Source: Streptomyces sp. Ag109_O5-10 (GTDB taxonomy: Bacteria; Actinomycetota; Actinomycetes; Streptomycetales; Streptomycetaceae). From it: DNA of 64,000 nt. Position 1 is the first letter of the stretch; the number at the start of each line of letters is the position of its first letter. This document shows, one piece after another, positions 57,370-64,000 of the stretch. The position numbers and the translations under genes were made by a program. The notes beneath the pieces were generated by a model, which searched no databases, had not been told where the DNA came from, and saw nothing but the letters and a program-made list of their open reading frames with translations. The DNA lies in NCBI RefSeq assembly GCF_900105755.1, contig NZ_FNTQ01000001.1, positions 6,882,001 through 6,946,000 of the forward strand, given 5' to 3'.

Positions 57370-58715
57370 CGCCACGCCTCCCCGCTCAGCGCGGCCGGTC
57401 CGGTGCGCTCCCGGTCGGCCTGCCGCCACAGCTCGGCCACGCCGACGCCGCGTGGCACGCTGACGGCCGTCCAGCCGCCCTCGCGCAGCATCCGCAGCCG
57501 CTCCTCGTGCGCGTCGCCGGCGGCGGGCACGTCGGTGGGCTCCCTGACCCAGGTGTCCGGGTCCAGCACGAAGGCCACGGCACCGCCGCTGCGCCGGCGC
57601 ATCTTCGCGACCACCGTCGCCTGCTCCTCGTCGAGGTCGCCCAGGAAGGCCACCAGCAACCCCTCGTTCCCGCCGCGCAGCACGTCGTAGGCGCGGGACA
57701 GGCCCGTGCCGTCCGAGTAGTCGATCACCGCGAGGGTGTCCATCATCAGCCCGGCCGCCTCCGCCGACTCCTGCCCGCTGCCCGCGAAACCCTCGGCGCC
57801 CTCGCCGGGCACCGAACTGCCGGTGTCCGTCAACAGCCGGACCGAGAAGCCGCGTTCGAGCATGTGGACCAGGACCGAGGCGGCACCGGACACCGCCCAC
57901 TCGAACGCCGAGTCCGGGCCCGCTCCTTCGTAGGCGCCACCCCGGGTGTCGAGGAGGACCGTGCAGCGGGCGCGCTGCGGCTGCTCCTCGCGGCGCACCA
58001 TCAGCTCGCCGTAGCGGGCGGTGGAGCGCCAGTGCACCCGGCGCAGGTCGTCGCCGTGGCGGTAACCGCGCGGGATCACGTCGTCCTCGCCGGCCAGCGC
58101 CAGCGAACGCTGCCGCCCGTCGCCGTACCCCTTCGCCTCGCCGCTGAGCCGGATCGGCGGCAGCGGCTCGACCTTCGGGATGACGGTCAGGGTGTCGAAC
58201 GTCGAGAAGGAGCGGGTCAGTTCGCACATGCCGAACGGGTCGGTCAGGCGCAGCTGGAGCGGGCCCAGCGGATAGCGGCCGCGCAGGTCCGAGCGGACCC
58301 GGTAGGACACCTCGCGGCGGCCGCCCGGCTCCACCCGGTCCAGGACGAAGCGGGGGCGCGGGCCGAGGACGTAGGGCACCCGGTCCTGGAGCATCAGCAG
58401 ACCGGTGGGCAGCCGGGAGACGTTGTCCATCCGCAGGTGCACCCGGGCCTCGCTGCCGGCCGGTACCCGCGCGGGGGAGAGCCGGCGGCTGCCGGACACC
58501 CGGTAGCGGGTGCGGTGCAGCACGGCCGCGCAGAGCAGCGGCAGCACGGCGAGCAGCAGCCCGACCCGGCGCAGGTCGGCCTGGCCGAGGATGTACGCGC
58601 AGATCACCGCCGCGATGCCGGCCGCGAGGAAGGAGCGGCCGCGGGTGGTCAGCCCGGCCAGGGCCGTGCGGATCCCGCTCGTCTCCCCGCGGTCGGCCTC
58701 CGCCGGAGCACCCAT
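57366..58715 (-). CDS. DUF58 domain protein
   Basis: A 449-residue membrane-anchored protein with two N-terminal helices (about 26-66), then the DUF58 region with the family motif DDLRRVHWRSTARYGELMVR and a vWFA-like end. It is thought to act with MoxR AAA ATPases as a chaperone module. The stop of moxR and its ATG overlap in TGATG, and its own stop overlaps the transglutaminase start, so all three genes are coupled. GTG at 58718 is an alternative start. Confidence 0.88.
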   Translation of the reverse strand: MGAPAEADRGETSGIRTALAGLTTRGRSFLAAGIAAVICAYILGQADLRRVGLLLAVLPLLCAAVLHRTRYRVSGSRRLSPARVPAGSEARVHLRMDNVSRLPTGLLMLQDRVPYVLGPRPRFVLDRVEPGGRREVSYRVRSDLRGRYPLGPLQLRLTDPFGMCELTRSFSTFDTLTVIPKVEPLPPIRLSGEAKGYGDGRQRSLALAGEDDVIPRGYRHGDDLRRVHWRSTARYGELMVRREEQPQRARCTVLLDTRGGAYEGAGPDSAFEWAVSGAASVLVHMLERGFSVRLLTDTGSSVPGEGAEGFAGSGQESAEAAGLMMDTLAVIDYSDGTGLSRAYDVLRGGNEGLLVAFLGDLDEEQATVVAKMRRRSGGAVAFVLDPDTWVREPTDVPAAGDAHEERLRMLREGGWTAVSVPRGVGVAELWRQADRERTGPAALSGEAWR

Positions 58716-59755
58716 CACAGACTCCGCGGGGGCTGCTGGGGATAGGCCGGCACACCCCGGCCCGGACCGCCGAAGCCGGCCTGCTGCTGGGGGGCCGCGG
58801 GCACCGGGGTGGACTGCAGGATCTCCTGCACGACCTGCTCCGCGGTGCGCCGGTTGAGCTGGGCCTGGGCGGTGGGCAGCAGCCGGTGCGCCAGGACGGC
58901 CACGGCGAGCGCCTGCACGTCGTCCGGCAGCGCGTACTCCCGGCCGCTCAGGGCCGCGGCAGCCTTCGCCGCGCGCAGCAGGTGCAGCGTCGCGCGCGGG
59001 GAGGCGCCGAGTCTGAGGTCGGGGTGGGTGCGGGTGGCGGCGACCAGGTCCACCGCGTACCTGCGGACCGGCTCGGCGACGTGCACGCCGCGCACCGCCT
59101 CGATCAGCTTCACGACGTCATGCGCGTGCGCGACCGGCTGGAGGTCGTCGAGAGGGTTGACCGCGCCGTGGGTGTCGAGCATCTGCAACTCGGCCTCCAC
59201 GCTGGGGTAGCCCACCGAGACGCGGGCCATGAAGCGGTCGCGCTGGGCCTCGGGAAGCGGGTAGGTGCCCTCCATCTCGACCGGGTTCTGGGTCGCCACC
59301 ACCATGAACGGGCTGGGCAGTTCGTAGGTCTGCCCGTCGATGGTGACCTGCCGCTCCTCCATCGACTCCAGCAGCGCCGACTGGGTCTTGGGCGAGGCGC
59401 GGTTGATCTCGTCGCCGATCACGATCTGCGCGAAGATCGCGCCCGGCTTGAACTCGAAGTCCCGGCGCTGCTGGTCCCAGATGGACACGCCGGTGATGTC
59501 CGACGGCAGCAGGTCGGGCGTGAACTGGATACGCCGCACCGTGCAGTCGATGGACCGCGCCAACGCCTTCGCCAGCATCGTCTTGCCCACGCCCGGGACG
59601 TCTTCGATCAGAAGATGCCCCTCGGCGAGCAGCACGGTCAGCGAAAGCCGTACGACCTCGGGCTTGCCCTCGATCACACCCTCCACCGAACTGCGGACTC
59701 GCTCCACAGTGGCGGTCAGATCAGTGAGGCTCGCTCGATCGTCATAGGTCGTCAC
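58715..59755 (-). CDS. MoxR-family AAA ATPase
   Basis: A 346-residue AAA+ ATPase. Walker A EDVPGVGKTMLAKAL (GVGKT 55-59), Walker B IVIGDEINRA, and sensor I TQNPVEMEGTYPLPEAQRDRF are intact. MoxR ATPases drive maturation or remodelling of partner proteins that carry vWFA/DUF58 domains. The start is GTG with GAGGAGGGCCGG upstream. It is the first gene of the operon; the 625 bp upstream holds no gene and a DnaA-box match. Confidence 0.92.
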   Translation of the reverse strand: MTTYDDRASLTDLTATVERVRSSVEGVIEGKPEVVRLSLTVLLAEGHLLIEDVPGVGKTMLAKALARSIDCTVRRIQFTPDLLPSDITGVSIWDQQRRDFEFKPGAIFAQIVIGDEINRASPKTQSALLESMEERQVTIDGQTYELPSPFMVVATQNPVEMEGTYPLPEAQRDRFMARVSVGYPSVEAELQMLDTHGAVNPLDDLQPVAHAHDVVKLIEAVRGVHVAEPVRRYAVDLVAATRTHPDLRLGASPRATLHLLRAAKAAAALSGREYALPDDVQALAVAVLAHRLLPTAQAQLNRRTAEQVVQEILQSTPVPAAPQQQAGFGGPGRGVPAYPQQPPRSL

Positions 59756-60380
59756 CCGGCCCTCCTCGGCCCGTCATTGCCCGGCCGGCGCGTCATCTCG
59801 CACAACCGGCCCACCCCGAATCACGGACACCACGCGTGAATGGTTCCGCGCGACGTCTCACATCGCATTCTTGCTGCCGTTACCGATTCGTGTCACTCGC
59901 CTGTGGACAACTGCCCGCAGTATGTCGGCCTTGCGGCCTTTCGGCCGCCTATTCGACAGGGGGTCGACAGCTTACGGCGGGCGCGCTCCGAGGCGCGCGG
60001 TCTGCTCGGCGGGAGCGAGGCGGCGGATCGGTGAGCCGCGAAGCGGCCGGCCGTACGGCGGGGCGATCGGGGCGGGGCGGCCGAGGCGAGCGCGCCGAAG
60101 CGGGCGGGCGGCGTGGGGTGACGCGGACCGCCGGCCCGGCGGAGAGGGGCCGGCCGGGCCGGGGGGCCGGGCCGGAGCGGACCCGAACGGTCTGCCGGCC
60201 CGGTGGTGAGGCGACGCGGGTGGCCCGCGCCGCCCGTGATCCGCCGGGGCCGGGCCGAACCGGCCGGCCCGGTGCGGGGCGCTCCGGCCGCTGTGGTCGC
60301 GTGCCCGGCGGCCGATGGTCGTCGCCGGCGGACCGGTCGGCCGGACGAGGCCTTCGGTGCGCGGTCCGGCAGGGGCCCGG
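59756..60380. other. 625-bp gene-free region between moxR and the carbonic anhydrase gene
   Basis: No supported gene. The composition is GC-rich and the open plus-strand frames have Arg/Gly/Pro-only make-up. It contains one exact DnaA-box match TGTGGACAA (59902-59910, minus orientation) and a hairpin GCGGCC-tttc-GGCCGC (59933-59948). The moxR promoter must lie at its left end. Confidence 0.55.
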
Positions 60381-60929
60381 TCAGGCCGGGTCGATCTCGC
60401 GGAGGAGGCCGGTGCGGACGTCGAAGACGAAGCCGCGTACGTCGTCGGTGTGCTGCAGGAACGGCGAGGTGCGCACCCGCTGCATGGACTGCCGTACGTC
60501 CTGGTCGACGTCCCGGAAGGACTCCACCGCCCAGGCCGGGCGCTGGCCGACCTCCATCTCCAGCTCGGTGCGGAAGTCCTCGGTGAGGGCCTCCAGGCCG
60601 CAGCCGGTGTGGTGGATCAGCACGATGCTGCGGGTGCCGAGCTTGCGCTGGCTGATGGTGAGGGAACGGATCACGTCGTCGGTGACCACGCCGCCGGCGT
60701 TGCGGATGGTGTGGCAGTCGCCGAGCTGCAGGCCGAGCGCCTTGTGCAGGTCGAGGCGGGCGTCCATGCAGGCCACCACGGCCACGTGCAGCACCGGCCG
60801 GGCGTCCATGCCGGGGTCGGTGAAGGCGGATGCGTAGGTCCGGTTGGCGTCCACCAGGCGGTCCGTCACGGTGCCGTCCGTGGTTATGGCGCCTTCGGAT
60901 CCAGTGGGAACTGCTGCGGAAGTCGTCAT
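60381..60929 (-). CDS. Beta-carbonic anhydrase
   Basis: A 182-residue carbonic anhydrase that interconverts CO2 and bicarbonate. The zinc ligands are Cys54, His107 and Cys110 (VACMDARLD and IHHTGCG), with Asp56 as the family's Asp/Arg dyad. IRNAGG is a third signature. I chose the ATG at 60929, which is 7 nt after TAACGT and has no ribosome-binding site, so leaderless translation is likely; a GTG at 60950 is possible. It is convergent with nothing and flanked by gene-free DNA on both sides. Confidence 0.9.
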   Translation of the reverse strand: MTTSAAVPTGSEGAITTDGTVTDRLVDANRTYASAFTDPGMDARPVLHVAVVACMDARLDLHKALGLQLGDCHTIRNAGGVVTDDVIRSLTISQRKLGTRSIVLIHHTGCGLEALTEDFRTELEMEVGQRPAWAVESFRDVDQDVRQSMQRVRTSPFLQHTDDVRGFVFDVRTGLLREIDPA

Positions 60930-61287
60930 AGTCAAGACGTTACTGGTCACGCGCGGTCACGGCCTCCGGCGGGAGGGGACAAAGAACGTCATCGTGGCTT
61001 GTTGTGAGCTAACCCACACGGAGGGCAAAATGCGCCCGCACGGGTGATTCCCGGTGAATCCCCACCCCGGCCGGGACGCCGTACGCGCCGCGCAGGCCGG
61101 TTGATTGACCGCGCGACACGGTGGACTAAAGTGACGCGAAGCGGGAGGCGAGGCTCTCCCCGCTGGTGAAATCCCCTGGAGACCCCGGCACTGCGCCCGG
61201 GCCGTCTCCCCACGTGCGCGGTGCGCGTACCGAGCGGGCGGGGACCCGGCGGTGCGTCCCCGCGCCGGAACTGAGAGGCCCCCGAAA
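60930..61287. other. 358-bp region before rsmH
   Basis: No gene seen. In many bacteria mraZ precedes rsmH; no MraZ-like frame is visible here. Purine-rich stretches occur at about 61125-61160 (GGACTAAAGTGACGCGAAGCGGGAGGCGAGG). The rsmH promoter is probably in this block but I could not pin it. Confidence 0.5.
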
Positions 61288-62292
61288 ATGAAAGGGCGCG
61301 AAGCGCTTCCGAACAAGGGCGGTGGCGGGCGAGAAGAGGGCCAGAGTCGACACGTCCCGGTGATGCTCCAGCGGTGCCTGGACCTGCTGGCGCCCGCCCT
61401 GGAGCGGCCGGGCAGCGTGGTCGTCGACTGCACCCTCGGACTCGGCGGCCACAGCGAGGCGCTGCTGACCCGCTTCCCCGAGGCCCGCCTGGTCGCCCTG
61501 GACCGTGACAAGGAGGCCCTGCGCCTGTCCGGCGAGCGGCTCGCCCCCTTCGGCGACCGCGCCACCCTCGTGCACGCCGTCTACGACGAGCTCCCCGCCG
61601 TACTCGAACGCCTCGGCATCGCGCGCGTGCAGGGCGTCCTCTTCGACCTCGGCGTCTCCTCCATGCAACTCGACGAGGCCGACCGGGGCTTCGCCTACGC
61701 CCAGGACGCCCCCCTGGACATGCGCATGGACCAGTCGACCGGCATCAGCGCCGCTGAGGTCCTCAACACCTACCCGGCCGGCGATCTCGTCCGCGTGCTG
61801 TTCCAGTACGGCGAGGAGAAGCAGGCCAAGCGGATCGTCTCGGCGATCGTCCGGGAGCGCGAGAAGGAGCCGTTCAGCAACAGCGCCCGGCTCGTCGAGC
61901 TGATCCGGGACGCGCTGCCGCAGGCCGCCAAGCGCACCGGCGGCAACCCGGCCAAGCGCACCTTCCAGGCGCTGCGCATCGAGGTCAACGGCGAACTCGC
62001 CGTCCTGGAACGGGCGATCCCGGCCGCCGTGAAGGCCCTCGCGGTCGGCGGGCGGATCGCCGTGCTGTCGTACCACTCGCTCGAGGACCGCCTCGTCAAG
62101 CAGGTGTTCGCGGCCGGTGCCGCCACCACCGCGCCGCCCGGGCTGCCGGTCGTGCCCGAGCAGTACCAGCCCCGGCTCAAGCTGCTGACGCGCGGTGCCG
62201 AACTTCCCACCGAGGAAGAGGTCGCCGAGAACCGCCGGGCCGCTCCGGCGCGTCTTCGGGGAGCCCAGCGCATCAGGGAGGAAGCCGAGTGA
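61288..62292 (+). CDS. rsmH: 16S rRNA m4C1402 methyltransferase RsmH
   Basis: A 334-residue SAM-dependent methyltransferase that makes N4-methylcytidine 1402 in 16S rRNA. The N-terminal HVPVMLQ, the SAM-binding VVDCTLGLGGHSEALL and the conserved block LFDLGVSSMQLDEADRGFAY are as expected, followed by LSYHSLEDR. GAGAGG precedes the ATG; an upstream in-frame extension has none. It is the first gene of the dcw cluster, followed 33 nt later by ftsL. Confidence 0.96.
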   Translation: MKGREALPNKGGGGREEGQSRHVPVMLQRCLDLLAPALERPGSVVVDCTLGLGGHSEALLTRFPEARLVALDRDKEALRLSGERLAPFGDRATLVHAVYDELPAVLERLGIARVQGVLFDLGVSSMQLDEADRGFAYAQDAPLDMRMDQSTGISAAEVLNTYPAGDLVRVLFQYGEEKQAKRIVSAIVREREKEPFSNSARLVELIRDALPQAAKRTGGNPAKRTFQALRIEVNGELAVLERAIPAAVKALAVGGRIAVLSYHSLEDRLVKQVFAAGAATTAPPGLPVVPEQYQPRLKLLTRGAELPTEEEVAENRRAAPARLRGAQRIREEAE

Positions 62293-62325
62293 GCCAGCGG
62301 GGTTTCCGGACCCACCGGAGGACAC

Positions 62326-62883
62326 GTGAGTAGGAAACCCGAGTTGCGGGGCCGGGCGGCCCGGCTCGCCCGGCTCTTCCCGGCCGGCCGTGCCCGCCAG
62401 GCCGCCCGTACCCCGTTCGTCCTGCTCGTCGTCCTGCTCCTCGGCGGCGGCCTGATCGGCCTGCTGGTGCTGAACTCGGCGCTCAGCGAGGGCTCGTTCA
62501 AACTCGACGACCTGCAGAAGAAGACGAAGAACCTCACCGACGAGGAACAGGCCCTGCAGCGGGACATCGACGCCTACTCCGCCCCCGACGCCCTCCAGCG
62601 CCGCGCCCGCGAGCTCGGCATGGTCCCCGGCGGCGACCCGGTCTTCCTCGGTCCGGACGGCACGGTGAAGGGCGTCCCAAGCGCCGCCGCCCTCCGGCAG
62701 AGCACCGCGCCGGCCGCCCCCGAGGCGCTCGGCACGCAGTCCGCGGGCGCGCCCGCCCCGACGCCCACCGGCTCCGCGACGGCGACGGCTCCGACGCCCT
62801 CCGCGCCGGTGACCGCGGCCGGACCGACGCCCACCCCGGCCCTCACGCCCGGAACAGCCCCGACCACGACCCCCGGCAGGTGA
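62326..62883 (+). CDS. ftsL: Cell-division protein FtsL
   Basis: A 185-residue bitopic division protein. The single membrane helix (about 30-50) is followed by a coiled coil (about 55-90, DDLQKKTKNLTDEEQALQRD) and a Pro/Thr/Ala-rich extracellular tail of about 70 residues. FtsL forms the FtsQLB module that activates FtsI and FtsW. The position between rsmH and ftsI confirms the identity, since FtsL sequence itself is poorly conserved. GGAGG precedes the GTG. Its TGA overlaps the ftsI start. Confidence 0.9.
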   Translation: MSRKPELRGRAARLARLFPAGRARQAARTPFVLLVVLLLGGGLIGLLVLNSALSEGSFKLDDLQKKTKNLTDEEQALQRDIDAYSAPDALQRRARELGMVPGGDPVFLGPDGTVKGVPSAAALRQSTAPAAPEALGTQSAGAPAPTPTGSATATAPTPSAPVTAAGPTPTPALTPGTAPTTTPGR

Positions 62884-64000
62884 CGGAAGTGCCCGACACT
62901 TCTGGAAACAGGCAGCCGCCGCGCCGCCGTGTGCCCGGCCCCGCCAAGCCGCCCCGCCCCCGGGACCCCAGGGGTGCCGTCCGGAGCCGGTCCGCCCCCG
63001 GTCCCGGCGCCCGGCCGGTCCGCCGCCCGGGCGGAGCGCGTCCTCCGGCCGCGCCCCCCCTGCGGCTCGGCAGCCCCCGGCCCCGGCTGCGCATGGTCGG
63101 CCTCGCCCTGACCCTGGTGCTGCTGGTCTTCGTCGGCCGCCTGCTCCAGGTCCAGGCCGTCGACGCCAGCGCGTACGCGGCGAAGGCCGAGCAGAACCGG
63201 TACGTCGTGCACACCCTGGCCGCCGAGCGCGGCGGGATCACCGACCGCAACGGCGTGGCGCTGGCGATCAGCGAGGACGCCTACGACATCACCGCCGACC
63301 CCACGATGTTCACCGGCAAGCAGCTCAAGGTGTCCGACGGACCCGAGCAGGCCGCCGCGCTGCTCGCCCCGATCCTCGGCAAGAGCCAGGCCGACCTCGT
63401 CAAGCTGCTGCGGCCCGCGAACAGGGACCTGCGCTACGTCCGGCTCGCCACCCGGCAGACCCCGCAGGTCTGGAAGCAGATCAAGGACCTGAAGGCCGCC
63501 CTCACCGCCAAGGCCGGGACCGGCGACAACACCGTGAACGTGCTGGCCGGCGTCTTCGCCGACCCGAGCAGCCAGCGCGTGTACCCCAACGGCGACCTGG
63601 CCGCCGGGATACTGGGCTGGGTCAACGCCGACGGCAAGGGCGGCGGCGGCATCGAGCAGCAGCTCGACAAGCAGCTGACCGGCAAGGACGGCAAGATCCG
63701 CTACGCCCAGTCCGGCGGCCGCGAGGTGCCCACCGCGGGCTCCACCGAGACCCCGGCCGTGCCCGGCTCCGACGTCGAGCTGACCATCGACCGGGACATC
63801 CAGTGGGCCGCGCAGAACGCCATCAGCGAGCAGGTCAAGAAGTCCAAGGCGGACCGCGGCTACGTGGTCGTCCAGGACACGCAGACCGGGCAGATCCTGG
63901 CGATGGCCGACTCGCCCGGCTTCGACCCGAACGACCTGTCGACGGCCGACGCCGACGCGATGGGCAACGCGGCCGTCCAGGACGCCTACGAGCCCGGCTC
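62880..64000 (+). CDS. ftsI: Septum peptidoglycan transpeptidase FtsI (PBP3), N-terminal part
   Basis: The first 373 residues of the class B penicillin-binding protein FtsI, which cross-links septal peptidoglycan. The basic, Pro-rich cytoplasmic N-terminus is followed by one membrane helix (about 75-95), then the dimerisation domain with AAKAEQNRYVVHTLAAERGGI and ITDRNGVALA. The window ends in YEPG(S), just before the SxxK active-site motif, so the catalytic part is absent. I chose GTG 62880, which overlaps the ftsL stop; GTG 62889 is the alternative. The frame remains open to the window end. Confidence 0.93.
   Translation, partial: MTEVPDTSGNRQPPRRRVPGPAKPPRPRDPRGAVRSRSAPGPGARPVRRPGGARPPAAPPLRLGSPRPRLRMVGLALTLVLLVFVGRLLQVQAVDASAYAAKAEQNRYVVHTLAAERGGITDRNGVALAISEDAYDITADPTMFTGKQLKVSDGPEQAAALLAPILGKSQADLVKLLRPANRDLRYVRLATRQTPQVWKQIKDLKAALTAKAGTGDNTVNVLAGVFADPSSQRVYPNGDLAAGILGWVNADGKGGGGIEQQLDKQLTGKDGKIRYAQSGGREVPTAGSTETPAVPGSDVELTIDRDIQWAAQNAISEQVKKSKADRGYVVVQDTQTGQILAMADSPGFDPNDLSTADADAMGNAAVQDAYEPG

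Noticed and set aside
59902..59910. Replication origin at the DnaA-box match
   Set aside because: Only one box is present and neither dnaA nor dnaN is near.
59836..61007. Plus-strand frames across the carbonic anhydrase region
   Set aside because: They are antisense to a motif-complete carbonic anhydrase or made of low-complexity Arg/Gly.
1..64000. tRNA genes, CRISPR arrays, insertion sequences or prophage segments
   Set aside because: I scanned for cloverleaf blocks, regular spacer repeats and transposase or integrase motifs and found none.

Overview
The window is high-GC chromosomal DNA of a Streptomyces or a very close relative. GTG and TTG starts are common, and the enzymes and regulators match Streptomyces types: a fused TrpE-TrpG behind a Trp-Trp-Trp leader peptide, a class II DAHP synthase, a ROK glucokinase, an SAM-IV riboswitch, and dcw genes. 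As I recall the M. tuberculosis H37Rv map, gene content and order also follow the Rv2196-to-Rv2163c interval. Shared members are ctaE-qcrCAB, trpD, an NlpC/P60 hydrolase, a PimB'-like glycosyltransferase, fadD15, an SRPBCC protein, an ArsA-like ATPase, a PlsC acyltransferase, DAHP synthase, a PknL-like kinase, an Rv2175c-like DNA-binding protein, metF, rsmH, ftsL and ftsI. I therefore read most of the window as old core chromosome. I see no insertion sequence, prophage, CRISPR array or tRNA.

Layout. 1-3.9 kb: end of cytochrome oxidase subunit III and the qcrCAB cytochrome bcc operon. 4-5.1 kb: trpD. 5.2-6.9 kb: SAM-IV riboswitch, a possible six-codon leader ORF, and a cysteine-desulfurase-like PLP enzyme. 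7-8.1 kb: rhomboid protease coupled to a stand-alone AsnC ligand-binding domain. 8.2-13.6 kb: Zn-ribbon protein, NYN-domain protein, two tandem NlpC/P60 hydrolases and a metalloprotease-like lipoprotein. 13.6-27.6 kb: envelope and lipid genes (GT87-like and PimB'-like glycosyltransferases, cholesterol oxidase, FadD, phosphoesterase, SRPBCC, ArsA-like ATPase, glucokinase, endonuclease/phosphatase, alpha/beta hydrolase, PlsC). 27.6-30.7 kb: two-component system and phosphofructokinase. 30.8-34.4 kb: trpE(G) under attenuation, divergent from aroH. 34.4-36.1 kb: iron-box-controlled bfd, convergent with bfr, and a sulfite-oxidase-like protein. 36.1-45.2 kb: endonuclease IV, a PASTA Ser/Thr kinase, thiO-thiS-thiG behind a TPP riboswitch, a ferredoxin-reductase-like flavoprotein, an HTH protein, thiE and metF. 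45.2-54.8 kb: a membrane protein with a Q/G/Y-rich tail, a CrtI-like flavoprotein, a DUF4126 protein, an ATPase-YhgE-TetR operon divergent from a HEPN gene, a methyltransferase and a DUF3040 protein. 55-59.8 kb: MoxR, DUF58 and transglutaminase operon. 60.4-60.9 kb: beta-carbonic anhydrase. 61.3 kb to the end: start of the dcw cluster (rsmH, ftsL, and ftsI cut off just before its SxxK motif).

The genes connect several pathways. trpE(G), trpD and aroH feed chorismate and tryptophan, with attenuation placed on trpE. Two riboswitches (SAM-IV, TPP), one attenuator and one iron box give direct metabolite control. About a dozen genes have a -10-like hexamer 6-8 nt before the start codon and no Shine-Dalgarno sequence, so they are probably leaderless. 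A dispersed hairpin repeat with the core GGGGCGCGGGGAACYGCGCGA occurs six times, five of them just behind a stop codon and in the same orientation as the gene.
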